Source: Epiperipatus broadwayi
Lineage: Eukaryota > Onychophora > Udeonychophora > Euonychophora > Peripatidae
Direction of reading: 5' to 3'
NCBI GenBank assembly: GCA_028023455.1
Contig: JAQFVV010000055.1
Location: 5,796,030 to 5,860,029 of the forward strand
DNA length: 64,000 nt
How positions within the stretch are numbered: the first letter of the stretch is position 1; every line of letters starts with the position of its first letter. The notes beneath the pieces are model-generated. The model worked only from the letters and a program-made list of their open reading frames with translations. It was not told where the DNA came from and did no database searches. This document shows, in pieces, positions 57,453 through 64,000 of the stretch. Position numbers and translations under genes: made by a program.

Positions 57453-57550
57453 TCAAGTGTTGGTGGCCGAGTGGTCAGCACAGCCACCTTACAAGCAGTT
57501 GTCCCGAGTTCGCCTCCCGGCCGATGCTTTGACACATGAGAAAAAAAACA
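57453..57550 (+). mobile_element. tRNA-derived SINE (SINE-V), plus strand
   Basis: Head GTGTTGGTGGCCGAGTGGTCA, anticodon-arm-like CCACCTTACAAGCAG, B-box GAGTTCGCCTCCCGGCC, tail GATGCTTTGACACATGAG, then an A run. The only plus-strand copy of the family in the window. Confidence 0.8.
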
Positions 57551-57714
57551 ACTTTGCACACTGTTCTTTAGGAAATGATATTGAATACAAAAACACAGGA
57601 TTTACACACAAAAAAATAAGGTTCAGATTTTGTCTACCTCTTTTAAAATTTATAGGTATACAATTCATTTTTCTTAAGTAACAAAATCAATACTAGTATA
57701 TTGTAAATATTGAA

Positions 57715-58620
57715 CTTTAAGGGGATTTGAACTGACTTTCAAGTTTCTTTCAGCTGTCCACTCCATCTTATATAACCAATACACATGACCACACACATGT
57801 AAAAATGATAAATAATCTCCAATTTACATATTTCATGCTGAACCAGCACTCATCAGTTGGTTCAGATCATCATCTCCCACACATATATCTTAAATTTCAG
57901 TATTTACAATATACTAATATAGATTTATTACAGATTCAGCCTGAATTCAGCACATCCCTCTGTGTATTTAAATGAACGTATTGTCATATATATGATGTGT
58001 CAAAGTGACTTAAGGACATATATATGAGGGGTCAGAGTGACTTAAGGTAACATGGATATGACAACAATATTGGTATCAACAAGGGTTTGAGCATTCCACC
58101 ATCAGATTTTCAATGGTATAGATGGCTGAAGAGTTAGAAGGTGGAGAAGATTGAAGTCTGTTCATTAAAGTTTGAAGATTTGCTAACTTAACATAAAACT
58201 GAGTATTGATTATATATGTGTGTGGGAGATGATCTGGATCAACTGATGAATGCTGGTTCAGCACGAGTATATTGGAAATCAATTATCTATTTCACATGTG
58301 TGTGGTCATGTATATTGGTTATATAAGATGGGGAGATGATCTGAACCAATATATGTGTGGAACATGATGATCTGGACCAACTGATGAATGCTGATTCAGC
58401 ACGAGTATATTGGAAATCATTTATCTATTTCACATGTGGGTGGTCATGTATATTGTTCTTAAGATGGGGAGATGATGATCTGAACCAACAGATGAATGCT
58501 GGTTCAGCACGAGCATATTGGAAATCATTTATCTATTTTACATGTGTGTGGTTATGTATATTGGTTATATAAGATGGAGTGAATAGCTAAAGGAAACTTG
58601 AAAGTCTGAGTTCAAATGCC
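57715..58620. mobile_element. Family B inverted pair with triplicated core
   Basis: A minus-strand half-copy (about 57715-57895) faces a plus-strand copy (about 58010-58620). In the plus copy the core block is present three times (about 58226-58332, 58360-58465, 58466-58572), and the copy ends with the tRNA-like GAAAGTCTGAGTTCAAATGCC. All three plus cores read CACGAGTATATTGG or CACGAGCATATTGG, sharing the same loss of about five bases in GAAA/stem III, so the deletion preceded the triplication. Confidence 0.82.
57812..57870 (-). ncRNA. Hammerhead ribozyme-like motif (family B)
   Basis: Minus strand: ATGATC ... CCAA, CTGATGA, stem II GTGCTG-GTT-CAGCAT, GAAA, TATGTAAA, TTGG, GATTAT. Outer stem I pairs with one G.U, intermediate between the 4.86 and 46.15 kb copies. 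The U of the cleavage triplet reads A, so cleavage is probably lost. Confidence 0.55.
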
Positions 58621-59470
58621 CTTTAATTAAGTAACAAAACTAATTAATTTAAAAGTTTATCAGTTTTTTTTTAAAAAAGGTCATACGATTACAAAACTTT
58701 TATTTTACATATATATATATATTTTTTACTGCAGTTGTTGATTAAAATGTAGTTGACATTTGCCAACAACGATTACATAAACGAAGGGGAATGCTGGGGT
58801 TACTAGACTGAATTTAATTCATTTTAAAATCCATTTGTACGAAATTAAAAATAAAATATACTGCGATATATAAATCAATAATGAATATTTTATATCAAAT
58901 CACTTGATAGATAAAATATTTTTACAACCGGATTGTTATAAAAATTAAACTGAAAACAAAAATTGATATATCAATAGATAAGCAGATTTAAAATTCCCTC
59001 CATCAAATGGATAAATAATTCCTAAAAATTTTTTAAACTAGTTTATAAGTTAGTGGTTAATGTCTGTTAGTCATGCACAGTTTATAGTAAACTGATTGCG
59101 CAAATCAGTCACAAACAACTAAAATAAACAATATGCGGGCAAGCTATATGTTTGCAGTAAAGAAAACGCAAATTTAATATAATGCTAAATTTGCATTCAA
59201 AAATGAAAAATAATATACGAATGTGAGGATTGTAAAAAAAAAAAAAAACGCAGCTGTTTTTTTTTTTTTTTTAAATTTTAATTAATCAATGAAATATTGC
59301 TCAATATTTTTTTTTAAAATAAAAACTGCAAAAGGAATATCGTATTTGCTTAATCCTTGCATTTAAAAGAAACAAATTACCCAGATCAATATTTTCCAGT
59401 CAGTTTTCTACTACTGAAATTTGTTTCAAATGAACATACGTAAATTTCATTTAAAATAACTCTTAATTTA
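58621..59470. other. Unassigned AT-rich sequence upstream of candidate promoter
   Basis: No recognised repeat or gene; homopolymer runs near 59235-59270. Confidence 0.35.
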
Positions 59471-59472
59471 AG

Positions 59473-59485
59473 CAAAATGGCGGCC
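59473..59485 (+). promoter_or_regulatory. YY1-like CAAAATGGCGGCC site
   Basis: Matches the AANATGGCGGC motif bound by YY1, often found at or just after start sites of animal housekeeping genes. It is one of few CpG-containing sites in a very AT-rich region and lies 39 bases before the ATG of the candidate exon at 59524. Its own ATG (59477) opens a five-codon upstream ORF ending at TGA 59492-59494. Confidence 0.4.
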
Positions 59486-59523
59486 ATATCCTGACTGATT
59501 AAACTGATGCTAAAAAAATAAGG

Positions 59524-59611
59524 ATGGAATCAAAGAGGAGCATTTTTTGGCGATGTATGCACAAACCATATGGGCTTTACAATCCTAGAAACTTTTTTTG
59601 GGATGTGAAAG
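59524..59611 (+). CDS. Candidate first coding exon, unknown protein
   Basis: ATG at 59524 has A at -3 and G at +4, and an in-frame TAA lies upstream at 59500-59502, so this is the first Met of its frame. The frame reads MESKRSIFWRCMHK, PYGLYNPRNFFWDVK and then a split Gly codon at the donor AAAG|GTATAAG (exon ends 59611, phase 1). The peptide is rich in aromatic and basic residues and not low-complexity, unlike most open frames here. I do not recognise the protein, and no second exon was identified before 64000. The YY1-like site upstream supports a promoter. Confidence 0.4.
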
Positions 59612-59639
59612 GTATAAGCTTGTTTAATGATTTTAAATA

Positions 59640-62075
59640 GAATTTTTTTTTCCTTTTTTTTTTTTTAACCCCTAGAAAACAGTCTACTGCGATTGAAAAG
59701 TTAGCATTTTTCTTTTGAGCCTTTAATCGTCGAACGTTATTATTAAATGTCGATTTTGTATTTTTTTAATTCATTTAATTTTCTATTTTTATCCAGCTTG
59801 TATTAATTAAATACAAACACACACAGTAGAATTCGTATAATGTTAGTCTGAATAGAAAAATATTGTACTAGACTTGAATTAAAAATGTCGATCTTAGTAA
59901 AAACAGTTTATATATATATTTGAAATATATATACACATATAGCAAATTATGTAAGATGACGAAACATATATATATAGTAAGTTATGCTAAATATTTAGAA
60001 AAAGAAAAAAAAAACGTTAACATACACCATATTTAATCTTTTCATATTTTCTATTATAATTTGTATCAAAATATATTACATTCATAGAATAATTGATGAT
60101 GTAGTGTAGTACATACACATATATTTCATTAACTAAAATAATCTAATATGTATATTTGATTAAGTAAAAAAAATACAGCATAACTTCTTTTACTCCAAAG
60201 ACTGGGCTGTACTTTTTCTGTAAAGATGATAATGGTCTTCTTAATTTTTAAAGATTTGCTTTAGTATTCAAGTATTTTAAGCATTTGAATGACTATGTCT
60301 GATAATGTTACAGTTGTAGATATTCTTGTTATAGTATAAGGTTGATATTGTGTTTCTCCTAAAAGTAATTTGACTGCTATTGTTGATTGCTTCTAATCAG
60401 AATTTTCACCCCTTTTTTTTTATTATTGGAGTGTCTTCTAGGGTGGAGACAATGAACTTTGTAGTTCAAGTGCCATCTACATTCTTGATCATATTCTTAA
60501 TATCTGTTGTTATTTGTCTTGACATATAACCCATACTTTTTTATGCTATACTCTTTCCAAACTATGATGCTTAAAAAGAATTTGGGATTTGAATTAATTT
60601 TATCTCTAGTTCAATTGGAGATTTTTCTCTTCATTAAAAGTTTAGTGTCTTGACTAGAATAATTGCAAATATCACATCATTAATATTAGACATGGTCCTT
60701 ATTCAGCATTTTTTTGAAATTTTGAACAACTTTTTTTTGCCTAATCATTCACTTCAGAATTGTACCTTGAAGTAAATAAATAGGTTTATTTCAAGTTAAT
60801 GAATTTAGAAGAGATAAATCCTATATTGCTTTTGAGAGTAATACCTCTGGTAACTTTTGAAAACTTCTTTTATTCGGCAATTGTATTCTCTGTGTTGTTA
60901 CTTGTGCAAGTTTGTATTCAGCTCAATGGTAAAACACATCAATTGTTATTTGAGCAATCTTTTCCCTGAATGAATCTTGCATATTCCAGATATGTTATCA
61001 AGGTCAAAATGCTTAAGTCTGTGTTACATTGGCACTAGTCATGTTCAATAGCTCATAGTTCACCACACATAATATGGAGACAAAGCCCAGGATAGACTGT
61101 AGAATAAACCCATGTTGGTACAACTCTTGGGAGGAATAACACTTCAGCAATATATAAAAAAAATATAATCTTGTCATAGAAAGATTTGCGCACACTCCAG
61201 AAAGATTATTGGTGCAACTAATAGGCAACATACTCCTGAATTCATTTTTGAAGAAGTGATAGTCTGAATCCAGCATAGTCAAGGTTTTGATAAAACATCA
61301 TGGTATATTTAGCCTCTCTTTTTTTAATTTAGTCTTAAATACATAGAAGAGATTGAAAATTTCTCAAACAGATTTGAATTCTTTCATATGGACCAGAAAA
61401 CTTAGTTTCTACCATGTATTTAAATTATAGTAAAAGAGAATGATTTTGTTTAATTAAATAAATATATTTAATTTAGAATTAGTTGCAGACATTACATATT
61501 TTACTATTTTTTTTATCTGAAGGCTTATAAAAATGACAATAATTTCAGATGACTAACATTTTTGGTAATTATATATGCCAGAGAGTCTGAGAGAATAATT
61601 GCATGTCTTTTTTACGTTTTTTTTTTAAAGTGGTTTCTATGGTCTTTCTATATCTTTGTCTTGAACCTTAAAGTTGGCAGTCTTATTAAGATCGGCTTCA
61701 AGAGTTAGTCTCATTTAAGTTTATAATCATTGGTGGACTAATTTTTTATAATCTCATTGATTGGTCTCCAGAGAACAGTACTTAACAATTGGATTGAGAA
61801 CTTTTCCATTGTTGTTTAAAAACATTGAATGGAGCATTTGATTTAAAAACACATATTTAAACTAAACAAGTAATTTCAAGTTTGCTTAACATTGCTTTAT
61901 ACTTAAATGCTTTAAATATTATACATTGCTCTTTTTCTATAATTAATATCAATCTACGTTTGTTTAACATATAGCAGAGGTTTTTAAATGCTCTTAAATA
62001 AACAAGTCACGTTATTTATTAACTTACACAAGACATAATAAAACAGAAGCAGTTTCATACTGTATTGTTATCAAT
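59640..62075. other. Unassigned; possible decayed retroelement on minus strand
   Basis: About 60180-61450 is less simple in composition and the minus strand has stretches of open frame (for example 61013-61282). I could not match these to reverse transcriptase, integrase or any host family, so no call is made. Confidence 0.3.
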
Positions 62076-62079
62076 AGTA

Positions 62080-63065
62080 AGTTTGAAAACATGCACTACC
62101 AAATGGCAAGTTATTTAAATTCCCATCTCCAGATAGGTATCTGATTTGCCTTTATCACTGAGGACAAAGGTGGAATTAGTTAGTATGCTGTAGCCATTGT
62201 TTATTTCTTGATAGATTTGACATATTTTGATATCAAAGGAATACACACAGCCATGACATAGTATTTTAGAAGAGCAACTCTATCTTGATGCTAACATTGC
62301 CATATAAATTAATGGGAATATTTCAGTTCTTACTGATGAACATTCAATCAAAGAACATAGTCTTGGAGATGCATAGATCTGTGATATCCCTTATTGGATC
62401 AGAGCACTGATATACAAGTTTGATCAGGACCCAGAATTGATGTATGTCCTAGAATTGAAAATTTGTCTGGAGTTATCTGCTGATTCTGCATATTCGATTA
62501 ATGGTTTGATATATAGGGAAGGTATAGATATTTTGACTACTTGGATTCTAGTAGGAGTTGGTAACCTCTTTGTTTCTAACTCTTGAGGTTCATTCGAAAT
62601 TGATACTGATTTTTTCTTGATGGTGCTAATATGGAGTTGATTTAGAAAATTTTACGAGATAAAGGAGTTGACTAAATTTCTTTAAGGCAATACCTAGCTT
62701 CCACTCTGGAGTAAAATCGGACTTGTATTCTATCTCCCATGCTTAACTACTATATAAATTGGCAGGAATATTACCAACAGTTATTATATAGTGCAAGAAA
62801 AAGGATGCCTACAGTTAAAATTAAACAGAGACTACTTAAATATATAGTTACTGATCCAAATCTTTTTAACTGTTCAAGCAGCTTCGCTTGAATTTAAAAC
62901 CTTAAAGAGTTTTGAATTTCAGATTTTTAGCTTGAATAGCAAAGTAGAGTTAAAGATGATTAATATATGCTTAACTGCATTACTTCCAGCTTTGAAGCTC
63001 AAATCTCATTGGTAAAGCGAAAGTCAGAAATTGATCTGGAGATGAGGATTTAATAGCATGAACAT
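62080..63065. repeat. Foldback with distant family A arms
   Basis: The left end (about 62090-62170) has TTCCCATCTCCAGAT ... TTATCACTGAGGAC in antisense; the right end (about 62985-63060) has GTCAGAAATTGATCTGGAGATGAG in sense. The arms are short and the cores are decayed. Confidence 0.4.
62690..62960 (+). repeat. Dispersed repeat family D, copy 2
   Basis: Shares GGCAGGAATATT, TATAGTTACTGATCC and a TTTTTAGCTTGAATA-like end, in that order, with 12230-12570. Lies between the arms of the 62.1-63.1 kb foldback. Confidence 0.5.
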
Positions 63066-63540
63066 CTCGTAATCACCAATACTCAAGTTTATTATAGTTG
63101 ATGGCAAGAGTAGAGAGATGCTTTTGTTTATTTGTATTATGTTTGTGATTTATATAAAAACTTAGCTATCTTGCTTATGCAATTAAAATAGATCCATTGG
63201 AGTCATAAACTGTGATTTTTAGCAGATCACTTAATATACCAGCATTAGCTTTCCTGCAAATTTAGCCTAAAAATATATAAGTCAGAGTTATGCTCATATA
63301 TCTCAAATAAGAAGCATGCAAAGAAAAATATCAATGAATCTCTAAATGGCCGAAAAATATATGTACGTCTACACATTACGTTACTAAGGATTATGATATC
63401 TAAATGTGAAACATACCCCATATAGTTATTATCACAGCCTTCATTATTTTTTTGAAGTATTTTACCAACTATTTTTTAGAAGTAATAGAGAAATAGGTAG
63501 CTTTATGCTATTGCGATTGGTCATTTTGAGAAAATACTAT
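63066..63540. other. Unassigned AT-rich sequence
   Basis: No recognised gene or repeat. Confidence 0.3.
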
Positions 63541-63544
63541 TCAT

Positions 63545-63725
63545 GCTATCACCAGGGGTCAGTTGACAGCATCTAGATCCAGATTCAAAATTCGTTACTG
63601 ATTAAACTAGAAAGTTGTTTGAAAAAATAGATAAGACATTGCTGGATAAAGTTATTCAGCACTACTATCTGGGATCTGTCGATTACTCAAGCTTACACTA
63701 GGTGGCAGAATTGAGTTAGAAGAAA
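63545..63725 (+). repeat. Family A2 sense arm
   Basis: GATCCAGATTCAAAATTCG, TTACTGATTAAAC, a degenerate middle, then TAGATAAGACATTGCTGGAT and the outer block ATCTGTCGATTACTCAAGC ... CTAGGTGGCAGAATTGAG. Closest to the right arm at 2.7-2.85 kb. The core is lost. Confidence 0.55.
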
Positions 63726-64000
63726 TAGATTTACTAATAAAATTTTATTAATATAGTATACAATGGTAGGATGACTTTTTTCCTATGCTAAGAGTTTTCA
63801 TCTAACATGTTTTCCCTGTATGATCAGTATTGTAATTTGTAGAGATTATTTTGTTACTATTATTTAAAAAAATTCCTTAAAGTTTATTTTTGTGTGTGGA
63901 GTTGGTTTCGGAAATAATATGTAAGGATTATACAATTTATGAAATTGATTTTAAGTAAGAAATGAAACTGCTCAGTTGTAAAAAATTTTGCAATTGTTAT

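Noticed and set aside
61013-61282. Minus-strand retroelement ORF
   Set aside because: Open for 89 codons, but I could not align it to RT, integrase or gag motifs, so no call.
1-64000. CRISPR arrays, operons, Shine-Dalgarno sites, bacterial features
   Set aside because: Intron-split HDAC8, SINEs and retroelements show this is animal nuclear DNA; no regularly spaced identical short repeats of CRISPR type are present.

Overview
The window is AT-rich, gene-poor animal DNA packed with transposable-element debris. I recognise one conserved gene. Two plus-strand exons encode the C-terminus of a histone deacetylase 8 (HDAC8) homologue: a penultimate coding exon at 3549-3643 carrying the Tyr of the GGGGY active-site loop, and the terminal exon at 17047-17160. 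They are separated by a 13.4 kb intron full of repeats. Earlier HDAC8 exons were not found and presumably lie left of the window. Large introns, low GC, tRNA-derived SINEs, Penelope-like and Ty3/gypsy retroelements, hAT elements and many foldback repeats suit a lophotrochozoan invertebrate. A coleoid cephalopod is my best guess, but it is an inference from style, not from a diagnostic marker.

Layout. 1-17160: end of HDAC8 with its intron. The intron holds a ribozyme-like repeat (4.75-5.14 kb), a short MITE (5.7 kb), a composite inverted-repeat element carrying two LINE 3' fragments (6.1-7.35 kb), a foldback repeat (8.5-9.2 kb), a Penelope fragment (9.3 kb), two TIR elements (10.3-10.9 and 11.1-12.2 kb) and two Penelope fragments joined head to head (13.3-15.2 kb). 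17.2-33 kb: no recognised gene; SINE-like pieces, tandem duplications, TIR elements and palindromes, plus one candidate terminal exon at 24.0 kb. 33.4-43.2 kb: a textbook hAT MITE with TSD, then a dense cluster of foldback family A. 43.6-54.7 kb: decayed Ty3/gypsy gag and integrase fragments, SINEs, minisatellites and family B copies. 55-64 kb: more family B and A-like repeats, and a candidate promoter plus first coding exon at 59.5 kb.

The most notable signal is that two unrelated high-copy repeat families both carry hammerhead-ribozyme-like cores. Family A (about ten or more loci, mostly as inverted pairs) has CTGAYGA ... GAAAC-TA-GTC with a two-part stem I. Family B (4.8, 46.1, 52.8, 57.8 kb, and a broken triplicate at 58.2-58.6 kb) has CTGATGA, a GC-closed stem II, GAAA and an AUA cleavage triplet. 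Its stem I shows a G-C / G.U / A-U exchange at one pair between copies. Family B also contains a tRNA-like B-box module, so it resembles ribozyme-bearing SINE or retrozyme elements known elsewhere.

All family names are by-eye assignments. Nothing was searched or folded computationally.
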